9,899 nucleotides of DNA from Bordetella parapertussis (lineage in GTDB: Bacteria > Pseudomonadota > Gammaproteobacteria > Burkholderiales > Burkholderiaceae_C). The stretch spans positions 1-9,899 of the forward strand of contig CAMDJS010000072.1 of the NCBI GenBank assembly GCA_945900685.1, in the 5' to 3' direction. A program made the position numbers and the translations under genes. The notes beneath the pieces are model-generated. The model was not told the DNA's origin, made no database searches, and was given only the letters and a program-made list of their open reading frames with translations. Of this stretch, positions 1 through 6,736 are shown one piece after another (within the stretch, counting starts at the first letter, position 1; each line of letters begins with the position of its first letter).

Positions 1-440
1 CCTTCGAAATGACAGGTTTGCACTTTCACCCATGCGGTTTCAGCGCCCAAGGTGGGGCCTGTATCGCTGGGCAAAGCCCAGGCAAAACACACGGTGCCCA
101 CAGGTTTGGTGCGGCTGCCGCCGGTGGGCCCAGCGATACCGGTGACAGCCAACGCGACCTGCGCTTTGCTGCGGTTCAAGGCGCCCAAGACCATGGCTTG
201 CGCCACCTCTTCACTGACCGCACCGTGCTTGTCAATCAAAGCAGTGGGCACGCCCAGCATGTCATGTTTGGCGTCATTGCTGTAGCTGACAAAGCCGCGC
301 TCAAACCATTGGCTGGAACCGGCCAGCGCCGTGCAGCCCGCGCTGATCATGCCGCCGGTGCAACTCTCGGCGGTGGCCAGCATCCAGCCGCGTTGCAGCA
401 AAACTTCAGACAAACGTTGGGTGAGTTCGGTCAAATTCAT
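1..440 (-). CDS. pncC: Nicotinamide-nucleotide amidase PncC (CinA C-terminal domain), 3' end cut off by window edge
   Basis: Reading the minus strand from ATG at 440 gives 146 uninterrupted codons before the window ends; the stop codon lies outside. The protein is the stand-alone CinA C-terminal domain, which hydrolyses nicotinamide mononucleotide to nicotinic acid mononucleotide and ammonia in pyridine nucleotide recycling. Visible family motifs are TAESCTGG at about residues 23-30 (active-site serine), [14 protein letters not shown] at 51-64, [11 protein letters not shown] at 98-108 and KPVGTVCFA at 112-120. Family members are about 160-170 residues, so only some 20 C-terminal residues are missing. 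The start ATG overlaps the pgpA stop as ATGA, which implies translational coupling at the distal end of the apaG-thiL-pgpA-pncC unit. The identification is firm; only the C terminus is unseen. Confidence 0.9.
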   Translation of the reverse strand, partial: MNLTELTQRLSEVLLQRGWMLATAESCTGGMISAGCTALAGSSQWFERGFVSYSNDAKHDMLGVPTALIDKHGAVSEEVAQAMVLGALNRSKAQVALAVTGIAGPTGGSRTKPVGTVCFAWALPSDTGPTLGAETAWVKVQTCHFE

Positions 441-946
441 CGGGTGGCCTGCCAAAGTGAAATAAACAACAGCGTGCAAAACGCCGCCACGATATCGTCA
501 AACATGATGCCGAAACCGCCGCGCCAGCCCAGGCCGTGGAAATGCCGGTCGGCCCAGCCTACCGGTCCGGGTTTGAGCGCATCGAAAAATCGAAACAAAA
601 TGAAGGCCACCAACTGTCCGAAAAGACCGACGGGCATCCACAGCCACAAAATCAACCAGAAAGCGACGATCTCGTCCCACACGATGGCGCTGGGGTCTTG
701 CACTTGCATGTGCTCTGCCGTGACAGTGCAAGCCCACCATCCGACGGGCAGCGACAACGCAATCAACCAACCCAATTCAGCGGTTGTTAAAAACAAGCTC
801 AACAAAACATAAGCCGCCCAAGCCCACAAGGTGCCCACCGTGCCCGGCGCTTTCGGGCTGAGCCCAGAGCCAAAACCCATGGCCAGCACATGGGCCGGGT
901 GTGACCACATGAACCGTGCGGCATTACCTTGGGTGTCAAAAGACAT
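437..946 (-). CDS. pgpA: Phosphatidylglycerophosphatase A
   Basis: This 169-residue protein should remove the phosphate from phosphatidylglycerophosphate to give phosphatidylglycerol at the inner membrane. The diagnostic PgpA motifs are present in order: [14 protein letters not shown] at residues 26-39, [11 protein letters not shown] at 84-94, [15 protein letters not shown] at 120-134, and the acidic pair in MFDDIVAA near 150-151. Hydrophobic segments around 41-60, 62-74, 95-118 and 152-165 fit a small integral membrane enzyme. The length is typical of the family. The gene begins 12 bases after the thiL stop and overlaps pncC by four bases, so it is probably co-transcribed with both. The thiL-pgpA-pncC order is common in proteobacteria. 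No strong Shine-Dalgarno precedes the ATG, only AAGAG about 10 bases upstream, consistent with coupling to thiL. Confidence 0.96.
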   Translation of the reverse strand: MSFDTQGNAARFMWSHPAHVLAMGFGSGLSPKAPGTVGTLWAWAAYVLLSLFLTTAELGWLIALSLPVGWWACTVTAEHMQVQDPSAIVWDEIVAFWLILWLWMPVGLFGQLVAFILFRFFDALKPGPVGWADRHFHGLGWRGGFGIMFDDIVAAFCTLLFISLWQATR

Positions 947-958
947 GGGGTGCGCTCT

Positions 959-1921
959 TTATGAAAAATGGTCGAAAGACGTAAATCGGCGGGACAGGGG
1001 CACGCCTTGCGCATCCAGCACTTGCAAACCGCTGCCACTGGTGATGCGTCCAATGCAAGTGATGCTGACATCACAGTCGTTGGCTGCATCTTGCACGCTG
1101 TCTGCCAGATCCGGCGGCGCGGTGAACAGCAACTCGTAGTCATCGCCGCCAGCCAGTGCCATGTCTAAGCGACGCGCAAACGGCAAAGCTTGCAGGGCCG
1201 CACTGATGGCCGCGCTGTCTTGTACCCAGTCGGTGGTGAGCACTGCCCCAGCTTGCGAGGCTTTGAGAATATGACCCAAGTCGCCGGCCAAACCATCGCT
1301 CACATCAATGCAGGCATTGGCGATACCTCTCAAGGCCATGCCTAAAGCGACGCGCGGTTCGGGTTGCTCCATGCGCTGTCTGGCGGATTCAAAGTCTGCG
1401 GCAGACACTGACAAGTTGCCACGAAATACCTCGAGAGCCAGCCGTGCGTCTCCCACGCTGCCGCTGATGTAAATATCGTCGCCTGCTTGCGCGCCCCTGC
1501 GCAGCAAGGCGTCGCCGGGCGGCACTTCACCGAAAACGGTGATGCCAATCGTCAGTGGCCCTTGGGTGGTGTCGCCGCCAATCAATTCGCATTGGTGCAA
1601 GTCAGCCAATGCCAGCATACCTTCAGAGAAACCTTTCAACCATGCCTCGTCAATCCGCGGCAAGGCCAGCGACAAAGTGAACGCCAAAGGTTTGGCGCCG
1701 CTGGCGGCCAGGTCACTCAAATTGACGGCCAAGGCTTTATGACCTAGGCGTTGCGGCGATACGGTGCTGAGGAAATGACGGCCTTCAACCAGCAAGTCGG
1801 TGGAAATGGCCAATTGCATACCGGGTTGCGGTTGCCACAAAGCGCAATCGTCGCCTACACCAACCACAGCCCGGCGCGCCGGGCGGGTGAAGTAGCGGGC
1901 GATCAGATCGAATTCACCCAT
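959..1921 (-). CDS. thiL: Thiamine-monophosphate kinase
   Basis: ThiL phosphorylates thiamine monophosphate with ATP to form thiamine diphosphate, the last step of vitamin B1 cofactor synthesis, in the cytoplasm. The 320-residue length matches the family. Motifs of the PurM/AIRS-like ATP-binding fold are clear: VGVGDDCA at residues 20-27 (metal-binding aspartates), STDLLVEGRHF at 40-50, NLSDLAASGAKP at 67-78, IGGDTT at 114-119, ACIDVSDGLAGDLGH at 203-217 and LAGGDDYELLFT at 256-267. The start follows the apaG stop by six bases and no good Shine-Dalgarno is visible, so translation may depend on coupling to apaG. The downstream partner is pgpA. No key residue appears missing. Confidence 0.97.
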   Translation of the reverse strand: MGEFDLIARYFTRPARRAVVGVGDDCALWQPQPGMQLAISTDLLVEGRHFLSTVSPQRLGHKALAVNLSDLAASGAKPLAFTLSLALPRIDEAWLKGFSEGMLALADLHQCELIGGDTTQGPLTIGITVFGEVPPGDALLRRGAQAGDDIYISGSVGDARLALEVFRGNLSVSAADFESARQRMEQPEPRVALGMALRGIANACIDVSDGLAGDLGHILKASQAGAVLTTDWVQDSAAISAALQALPFARRLDMALAGGDDYELLFTAPPDLADSVQDAANDCDVSITCIGRITSGSGLQVLDAQGVPLSRRFTSFDHFS

Positions 1922-1927
1922 GTGGTG

Positions 1928-2320
1928 TCAATGCATATGCCGCTTGCTGCCGGTGTCGCTCAATGCATCCAGCACAAACATGGGGATATCGACATCGAAC
2001 TTTTCACCATCGACCGCCACGCAAAAATAACTGCCGTGCATGGTGCCGGTGGGCGTGCGTAAGCGGGTGCCGCTGGTGTATTCAAAGCTCTCGCCGGGTT
2101 GCAGCAAGGGCTGGTGGCCGACCACGCCCAGGCCTTTGATTTTTTCGTGTAGGCCATCGGCATCGTTGATGTGCCAGGTGCGCGAGATGACTTGGGCGCC
2201 GATGTCGCCGGTGTTGTGTATGGCCACGGTGTACGCGAACGAGAACAAGCCTTCGTCCGGGCTGGATTGGTCGGGCAGGTAATGTGGCGTGACTTCCACG
2301 GAGAGTCTGTAGGTTGGCAT
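1928..2320 (-). CDS. apaG: ApaG family protein
   Basis: ApaG proteins are small single-domain proteins with a fibronectin-III-like beta fold. Their cellular role is not settled; in enterobacteria the gene is co-located with the diadenosine tetraphosphate hydrolase gene apaH. The 130-residue product carries the family signatures: SSPDEGLFSFAYTVAIHN at about residues 19-36, SRTWHIND at 46-53, GLGVVGHQPLLQPGESFEYT at 63-82, TPTGTMHGSYF at 89-99 and DIPMFVL at 111-117. A ten-residue polar tail (SDTGSKRHMH) ends the protein. It is the first gene of the minus-strand unit, transcribed away from rpe across a 62-base gap. The ATG is the only in-frame start after an upstream TGA, and no Shine-Dalgarno is visible before it. 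Confidence 0.94.
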   Translation of the reverse strand: MPTYRLSVEVTPHYLPDQSSPDEGLFSFAYTVAIHNTGDIGAQVISRTWHINDADGLHEKIKGLGVVGHQPLLQPGESFEYTSGTRLRTPTGTMHGSYFCVAVDGEKFDVDIPMFVLDALSDTGSKRHMH

Positions 2321-2382
2321 GAGGTCGGGAGAATCTGGTCAAATGAAGGGCAAGCGCCGATTCTGACACCATAATCACGACC
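2321..2382. promoter_or_regulatory. Divergent apaG/rpe promoter region (weak candidate -10)
   Basis: This 62-base gap lies between the divergent starts of apaG and rpe, so both must be driven from here or from inside the neighbouring gene. On the plus strand CATAAT at 2370-2375 matches five of six -10 consensus bases and sits seven bases before the rpe ATG; no convincing -35 is visible. The reverse complement of the same spot reads TTATGG, a poor -10 candidate for apaG. A transcript from CATAAT would start at or beside the rpe AUG. Neither gene has a recognisable Shine-Dalgarno. The site is suggestive only. Confidence 0.3.
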
Positions 2383-3063
<681 letters not shown>

Positions 3064-3081
3064 CTTTCTCACTCAGGCCTT

Positions 3082-3573
3082 ATGAAACCCACCGCATCAT
3101 TGATTTGTTTGTCCGCCAGCCTGCTGGCTTTCGGCGTCAGCCAAGCCGCATGTTTTCCCGACTCACCGTTGACCCGGCCCGACAGCCGTTACGAAGCCGC
3201 CAATGCCAGCGGCTCTGAAGTCAAAGACAAGGAAACCGGTCTGGTGTGGCAGCGTTGTGTGCAGGGCATGCAATGGAACGGCACCACTTGCACCGGTGCT
3301 GCCACTGCACAAGACTGGGTCGTCGCTACCAAAACGGCCGCCGAGGCGAAGTGGCGCTTGCCCACCCAGTTTGAGCTGGAAGGCTTGAGTGAAAAAAGCT
3401 GCTCGGACCCGGCCTTGAATCAAACATGGTTTGGCGCTGGCCCCTACGGTTGGGTGTGGACTTCCACCGACATGGGCAGCCCCGATGGCGCTGTTGTTGT
3501 GCACTCGGGCAGTTCATTGATCGCCAACCTGATCAAAAAAATTCCTTTGTTTGTCAGACGTGTCAGGTCTTAA
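3082..3573 (+). CDS. Predicted secreted DUF1566 (Lcl C-terminal-like) domain protein
   Basis: The first 22 residues look like a Sec signal peptide: a lysine at position 2, a hydrophobic core LICLSASLLAFGV, and a likely cleavage after SQA. Cysteine 24 follows shortly, but glutamine at lipobox position -3 makes a lipoprotein unlikely. The mature part shows the DUF1566 pattern: DKETGLVWQRC at 49-59, a tryptophan and cysteine at 65-70, WRLPTQFELEGL at 91-102, Cys107 and GWVWTST at 123-129. Four mature cysteines (24, 59, 70, 107) suggest disulfides in the periplasm or outside the cell. Biochemical function is unknown for this domain. It lies 18 bases after rpe and only three bases before gph, so it is probably co-transcribed with two cytoplasmic enzymes, an unexpected location for an exported protein. 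The family call rests on motif recognition alone. Confidence 0.8.
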   Translation: MKPTASLICLSASLLAFGVSQAACFPDSPLTRPDSRYEAANASGSEVKDKETGLVWQRCVQGMQWNGTTCTGAATAQDWVVATKTAAEAKWRLPTQFELEGLSEKSCSDPALNQTWFGAGPYGWVWTSTDMGSPDGAVVVHSGSSLIANLIKKIPLFVRRVRS

Positions 3574-3576
3574 TCT

Positions 3577-4296
3577 ATGTCTACGCCATCTCAAGCATTC
3601 AGCCTCGCCAATATTCAAGCCGTCATGATCGATTTGGACGGCACCATGGTCGACACCATGGGCGACTTTGAAGCCGCACTCAATTTGTGTCTGGCAGATA
3701 TCGATTTGCCCAAGGTCTCACCTGCCGTGGTGAACATCGCGGTTGGCAAAGGCTCCGAGCATTTGATTCGCACGGTATTGCGCCACCAACTGGATTTGCC
3801 CGAGGTCAAAGCCTCAGGCATGGTGTGTGACAACACCGGTGTTGAAAATTTGTTTGAACCAGCGTTTGCGCGCTACCAACACCATTACGAAAAAGTCAAC
3901 GGCAAGTTCGCAGATGTGTATGCAGGCGTGTTGCCCGGTCTGCAGCAATTGCAAGCCCGCGGCTTGAAGATGGCCTGTTTAACCAACAAACCCACGGCGT
4001 TTGCCAAAGCCTTGCTGGCCGACAAAGGCCTGGCTGGTTTTTTCAGCCATGTCTATGGCGGCGACGCTTTCCCGCGCAAAAAACCCGACCCTATGCCATT
4101 GCTTGAAACCTGCAAAGCCTTTGGCACATTGCCTGCGCACACGCTGATGCTCGGCGATTCGCAAAACGATGCGCTGGCCGCGCGTGCCGCGCAGTGCCCG
4201 GTGGTGTTGGTCACCTATGGGTACAACCATGGTGAACCCATACAAGGTGTGGATTGCGATGGGTTTGTTGACAGCATCGCCGAGTTAGCACTCTGA
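3577..4296 (+). CDS. gph: Phosphoglycolate phosphatase (HAD superfamily)
   Basis: Gph hydrolyses 2-phosphoglycolate to glycolate, clearing a by-product of DNA repair and of oxygenase reactions. All four HAD motifs are present in the 239-residue protein: motif I DLDGTMVDT with nucleophile Asp19 and Asp21, motif II LTNKP with Thr136, motif III RKKPDP with Lys169, and motif IV LGDSQND at 192-198. A helical cap domain fills the space between motifs I and II, as in family I HAD enzymes. The start follows the DUF1566 gene stop by three bases, with a modest AGGT ribosome site at 3565-3568. The gene lies just before trpE, as is usual in Burkholderiales. HAD phosphatases can differ in substrate, so the phosphoglycolate assignment leans on the rpe-gph-trpE neighbourhood and the LTNKP form of motif II. 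Confidence 0.9.
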   Translation: MSTPSQAFSLANIQAVMIDLDGTMVDTMGDFEAALNLCLADIDLPKVSPAVVNIAVGKGSEHLIRTVLRHQLDLPEVKASGMVCDNTGVENLFEPAFARYQHHYEKVNGKFADVYAGVLPGLQQLQARGLKMACLTNKPTAFAKALLADKGLAGFFSHVYGGDAFPRKKPDPMPLLETCKAFGTLPAHTLMLGDSQNDALAARAAQCPVVLVTYGYNHGEPIQGVDCDGFVDSIAELAL

Positions 4297-4320
4297 CAAT
4301 GCGCTGCAATTGTCTTTTGT
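4295..4320 (+). terminator. Probable intrinsic terminator of gph, overlapping its stop codon
   Basis: GACAAT at 4295-4300 pairs perfectly with ATTGTC at 4309-4314, and GC at 4301-4302 can pair with GC at 4306-4307 around one bulged A. The hairpin is followed at once by TTTTGTT. It begins inside the gph TGA, ending the rpe-gph transcript before the trp promoter. The stem is AT-rich, so strength is uncertain. Because the dyad ends just upstream of the trp extended -10, it could instead be a binding site for a regulator. Confidence 0.5.
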
Positions 4321-4326
4321 TACACT
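4318..4326 (+). promoter_or_regulatory. Candidate trp operon promoter, extended -10
   Basis: TGTTACACT at 4318-4326 has the extended -10 form TGn followed by the hexamer TACACT, which matches four of six consensus bases. No clear -35 lies 16-18 bases upstream, as is often the case for extended -10 promoters. The predicted start falls at 4332-4334, at or immediately before the ATG of the leader ORF trpL. The position between the gph terminator and trpL makes this the natural promoter of the trpEGDC operon. A second poorer option is TTGTCT at 4310-4315 with TATGTT at 4333-4338, but it would start inside trpL. Confidence 0.5.
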
Positions 4327-4333
4327 TTTCAAT

Positions 4334-4414
4334 ATGTTTATCCACCTCAATATTCTCACAGGGTCTAATGACCGGGGAGCTTGGCCTTGGCGTCGCCAGT
4401 CCTCTAAGGCGTGA
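4334..4414 (+). CDS. trpL: trp operon leader peptide with Trp-Pro-Trp
   Basis: A 26-codon ORF runs from ATG at 4334 to TGA at 4412 ahead of trpE. The peptide begins MFIHLNILTG and ends GAWPWRRQSSKA; residues 17 and 19 are tryptophan, encoded by TGG at 4382-4384 and 4388-4390. Two Trp codons in 26 stand out because the four operon proteins downstream hold two in nearly 1300 codons. The peptide is expected to have no function of its own; ribosome progress over the Trp codons would sense charged tRNA-Trp. The second Trp codon and the stop codon lie within alternative RNA stems described in the attenuator entry. No Shine-Dalgarno precedes the ATG and the predicted transcript start coincides with it, so the ORF may be translated as a leaderless mRNA, as in the rhizobial trpL case. 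The ORF is read directly; its role is inferred. Confidence 0.8.
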   Translation: MFIHLNILTGSNDRGAWPWRRQSSKA

Positions 4415-4483
4415 CCCGGCTTGATTGAGTTGTGACGCCTCCTCTTTAGACAGGGTGTTCCACCCTTTCATGTTTTAATTTTC
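4389..4483 (+). promoter_or_regulatory. Tryptophan attenuator with mutually exclusive RNA stems
   Basis: Three competing pairings can be drawn by eye. Protector: GGCGTC at 4389-4394, starting in the second Trp codon, pairs with GACGCC at 4434-4439. Antiterminator: AGGCGT at 4407-4412 pairs with ACGCCT at 4435-4440, extended after a bulge by TCTA 4403-4406 with TAGA 4447-4450 and by CC 4401-4402 with GG 4453-4454, which removes part of the terminator's 5' arm. Terminator: AGGGTG at 4452-4457 pairs with CACCCT at 4461-4466. A ribosome stalled on the Trp codons would cover the protector arm and leave 4401-4412 free, giving antitermination. A ribosome reaching the TGA at 4412 would cover that arm and allow the terminator. 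The geometry fits classical attenuation. No folding energies were computed, and the bulged antiterminator extension is the weakest part. Confidence 0.68.
4452..4483 (+). terminator. Attenuator terminator hairpin upstream of trpE
   Basis: AGGGTG at 4452-4457 and CACCCT at 4461-4466 form a perfect six-base stem with loop TTC; A4450 and G4449 can add two pairs across a mismatch with T4468 and C4469. The 3' side is T-rich, TTCATGTTTTAATTTTC, although the T run is interrupted. It lies 37 bases after the trpL stop and 35 bases before the trpE start, where an attenuator terminator belongs. Confidence 0.65.
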
Positions 4484-4515
4484 GCCTTTGTCAAAAGGCT
4501 GAGCTGTGGAGGCTC
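4484..4515 (+). other. Two short hairpins at the trpE ribosome-binding site
   Basis: After the terminator tail, GCCTTT at 4484-4489 pairs perfectly with AAAGGC at 4494-4499 around loop GTCA. Immediately next, GAGC at 4501-4504 can pair with GCTC at 4512-4515, placing most of the trpE Shine-Dalgarno GGAGG (4508-4512) in the loop. Neither has a T tract, so they are not terminators. They may present or partly mask the ribosome site on read-through mRNA; the second stem is only four bases and could be chance. Confidence 0.35.
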
Positions 4516-4518
4516 CCA

Positions 4519-6018
4519 GTGATCTCAGAAAACGAATTCAACCAGTTAGGGGCGCAAGGCTATAACCGGATTCCCATGATGGCCGAGGCGTTTGCCGATC
4601 TGGAAACCCCGTTGTCGCTTTATTTGAAATTGGCGTTCGACAAAGACGGCGGCAAACACAGTTTTTTGCTCGAATCCGTGGTTGGCGGCGAACGCTTTGG
4701 CCGCTACAGCTTCATCGGTTTGCCGGCCCGCACTTTGTTGCGTGCCCAAGGTTTTGGTGAACACGCTGTCACTGAAGTCGTGACAGATGGCCAGGTGGTT
4801 GAAGCCGCCGCTGGCAATCCACTGGATTTCATTGAGGCCTACCAGCAGCGTTTCAAAGTGGCATTGCGCGCGGGCATGCCGCGTTTTTGCGGCGGCCTGG
4901 CCGGTTATTTCGGCTATGACACGGTCCGCCATATTGAAAAAAAATTGGCGCACAGTTGCCCGCCTGACACCTTGGGTTGCCCGGATATTTTGCTGCTGCA
5001 AACCGAAGAACTGGCTGTCATTGACAACTTGTCCGGCAAGCTGTCGTTGCTGGTGTATGTGGACCCGGCGCAACCACAAGCCTATGCCAAAGGTCAACAA
5101 CGTTTGCAGCAACTCAAAGACAAACTCAAATCATCGGTTCAAGCACCTGAACTCAAAGCCTCAGAAAAACACGATTCCAAGCGCGAGTTTGACAAGGCCG
5201 ATTATTTGACAGCGGTTGAGCGCGCCAAAGCTTTGATTGAAGCCGGGGACTTCATGCAAGTGCAGGTGGGTCAACGCATACACAAAACATTCACGCAAAG
5301 CCCTTTGTCTTTGTACCGCGCGCTGCGTTCGCTCAACCCCAGTCCCTACATGTATTTCTACAACATGGGCGACTTTCAAGTGGTCGGTGCGTCACCGGAA
5401 ATTTTGGTGCGCCAGGAAACCACTCCCGAGGGAAATAAAGTCACCATCCGGCCACTGGCGGGCACCCGACCGCGCGGCGCCACACCCGAGGCCGATATTG
5501 CCACCGAACACGAACTCATTAACGATCCGAAAGAACGTGCCGAGCATGTGATGTTGATTGACTTGGCGCGCAATGACATCGGTCGCATCGCCAAAACCGG
5601 CAGTGTCAAAGTCACCGAGGCGTTTGCGGTGGAGCGCTACAGCCATGTGATGCATATCGTTAGCAATGTCGAGGGCTTGCTCAAAGACGGCATGAGCAGC
5701 ATGGATGTGTTGCGCGCGACTTTTCCGGCTGGCACGCTCACCGGTGCGCCCAAGGTGCACGCCATGGAACTCATTGATCAACTCGAACCGGTCAAGCGCG
5801 GCATTTACGGCGGCGCTTGCGGCTACTTGAGCTTTGCCGGTGACATGGATGTGGCCATCGCGATTCGCACCGGCATCATCAAGAACAACACCTTGTATGT
5901 GCAAGCCGCCGCAGGCGTGGTGGCTGACTCCATCCCCGAGATGGAATGGCGTGAAACCGAACACAAGGCACGCGCTTTGCTACGCGCGAGTGAATTGGTC
6001 GAGGAGGGTTTGGAATGA
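4519..6018 (+). CDS. trpE: Anthranilate synthase component I
   Basis: TrpE converts chorismate to anthranilate using ammonia delivered by TrpG, the committed step to tryptophan. The start is GTG at 4519, fixed by GGAGG at 4508-4512. The 499-residue protein has the N-terminal regulatory region with LLES at residues 50-53, the tryptophan-binding motif of feedback-inhibited enzymes, followed by GRYSFIG at 61-67. The catalytic chorismate-binding domain shows [11 protein letters not shown] at 243-253, NPSPYMYF at 273-280, GASPEILVR at 290-298, [10 protein letters not shown] at 311-320, DLARNDIGR at 348-356, YSHVMHIVS with catalytic His376, [12 protein letters not shown] at 401-412, [10 protein letters not shown] at 430-439 and the metal-site region [10 protein letters not shown] at 472-481. 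It is first in the trp operon, behind the trpL attenuator, and overlaps trpG by ATGA. It contains one tryptophan. Allosteric inhibition by tryptophan is expected from the LLES motif. Confidence 0.98.
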   Translation: MISENEFNQLGAQGYNRIPMMAEAFADLETPLSLYLKLAFDKDGGKHSFLLESVVGGERFGRYSFIGLPARTLLRAQGFGEHAVTEVVTDGQVVEAAAGNPLDFIEAYQQRFKVALRAGMPRFCGGLAGYFGYDTVRHIEKKLAHSCPPDTLGCPDILLLQTEELAVIDNLSGKLSLLVYVDPAQPQAYAKGQQRLQQLKDKLKSSVQAPELKASEKHDSKREFDKADYLTAVERAKALIEAGDFMQVQVGQRIHKTFTQSPLSLYRALRSLNPSPYMYFYNMGDFQVVGASPEILVRQETTPEGNKVTIRPLAGTRPRGATPEADIATEHELINDPKERAEHVMLIDLARNDIGRIAKTGSVKVTEAFAVERYSHVMHIVSNVEGLLKDGMSSMDVLRATFPAGTLTGAPKVHAMELIDQLEPVKRGIYGGACGYLSFAGDMDVAIAIRTGIIKNNTLYVQAAAGVVADSIPEMEWRETEHKARALLRASELVEEGLE

Positions 6019-6587
6019 AACTCCTGATGATCGATAACTACGACAGCTTCACTTACAACTTGGCGCAGTATTTCGGCGAACTCGGTGCAGCTATCGAAGT
6101 TTTTCGCAATGACGAAATCACCATCGGGCAAATTGAGGCCATCGCGCCAACGCATTTGGTGGTGTCGCCCGGCCCGTGTTCACCTGCAGAAGCTGGTATC
6201 TCGGTGGCGGCCATCCGGCATTTCGCCGGTAAGTTGCCCGTGCTTGGTGTGTGTCTGGGACACCAAAGTATTGGTGCGGCGTTTGGCGGGCGCATCATCC
6301 GCGCCCAGCAACTCATGCACGGCAAAACCAGTGTCATTCACACCACGCAGCAAGGCGTGTTTGCCGGGTTGCCGCAGGCCTACACCGTGAACCGTTACCA
6401 CTCGCTGGCGATTGAGCGCGCCACGCTGCCTGCCGAGCTTGAGGTCACCGCTTGGACCGAGGACGGTGAAATCATGGGTGTGCGCCACCGCAGCTTGCAA
6501 GTTGAAGGCGTGCAGTTTCACCCCGAGTCCATACTCACCGAGCATGGACACGCTTTGTTGAAAAACTTTTTACACACAGCGTCGTGA
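6015..6587 (+). CDS. trpG: Anthranilate synthase component II, glutamine amidotransferase subunit
   Basis: TrpG hydrolyses glutamine and channels ammonia to TrpE; in many bacteria the same subunit also serves aminodeoxychorismate synthase (PabA role) for folate. The 190-residue class I glutaminase has [10 protein letters not shown] at residues 7-16, [13 protein letters not shown] at 51-63, the nucleophile Cys80 in [16 protein letters not shown] at 129-134 and the triad completion [14 protein letters not shown] with His169 and Glu171. Its ATG lies inside the trpE stop (ATGA), with GGAGGG at 6003-6008 as the ribosome site, so the two subunits are translationally coupled, which suits a 1:1 complex. 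It is a free-standing subunit, not fused to TrpD as in enterobacteria. Its TGA overlaps the GTG of a 50-codon ORF leading to trpD. Confidence 0.97.
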   Translation: MKLLMIDNYDSFTYNLAQYFGELGAAIEVFRNDEITIGQIEAIAPTHLVVSPGPCSPAEAGISVAAIRHFAGKLPVLGVCLGHQSIGAAFGGRIIRAQQLMHGKTSVIHTTQQGVFAGLPQAYTVNRYHSLAIERATLPAELEVTAWTEDGEIMGVRHRSLQVEGVQFHPESILTEHGHALLKNFLHTAS

Positions 6588-6736
6588 AGCCGCAAGACTT
6601 GCACCTCCATTGCACTGCACCGCTCTCCGATTGCGGGTACGAATCCTGGATGGATTTGTGGGTGTTGAGGCGATCGTCGCAGATGGATTCAAACTTGGCT
6701 TCTGAGAGATTTACATTGTTTGCGGAGAACACATGA
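6584..6736 (+). CDS. Candidate 50-residue ORF bridging trpG and trpD, function unknown
   Basis: An uninterrupted 50-codon frame starts with GTG at 6584, overlapping the trpG stop as GTGA, and ends with TGA at 6734, overlapping the trpD start as ATGA. It therefore exactly fills the gap with coupled junctions on both sides. The product is not recognised. It begins [10 protein letters not shown], contains SWMDLW in the middle with Trp22 and Trp26, and ends RFTLFAENT; no signal peptide, membrane segment or known motif is seen. No Shine-Dalgarno precedes the GTG. Several codons near the end (AGG, CGA, AGA, ACA) are unlike the neighbours, which argues for relaxed selection. Options are a real small protein, a translated spacer that carries ribosomes from trpG into trpD, a degenerate remnant of a former gene, or chance. 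The coordinates are certain, the coding status is not. Confidence 0.35.
   Translation: MKPQDLHLHCTAPLSDCGYESWMDLWVLRRSSQMDSNLASERFTLFAENT

Noticed and set aside
9..812. Plus-strand ORF of 267 codons opposite pncC and pgpA
   Set aside because: The minus strand encodes well-conserved PncC and PgpA motifs across the same span; this frame shows no family motif and no ribosome site.
4268..4296. TTGACA at 4268-4273 as a -35 element for the trp promoter
   Set aside because: No acceptable -10 lies 15-19 bases downstream; the nearest candidates are at 21 bases or more. It is inside the gph coding sequence.
4370..4423. Alternative leader ORF from ATG at 4369 (MTGELGLGV...)
   Set aside because: It is 18 codons without any Trp codon and in a different frame from the Trp-Pro-Trp ORF, so it would not explain attenuation; no ribosome site precedes it.
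5392..5964. Minus-strand ORF of 190 codons opposite trpE
   Set aside because: It lies wholly within the conserved catalytic domain of TrpE and has no recognisable motif; an antisense shadow.
6632..6650. T-arm-like string GGGTACGAATCCTG in the trpG-trpD gap, suggesting a tRNA fragment
   Set aside because: No matching acceptor, D or anticodon stems are found around it, and the stretch is part of an open frame.
6641..6690. Inverted repeat GAATCC/GGATTC in the trpG-trpD gap as a second attenuator
   Set aside because: The stem is six bases with a 38-base loop, has no T tract, and no terminator hairpin follows before trpD.
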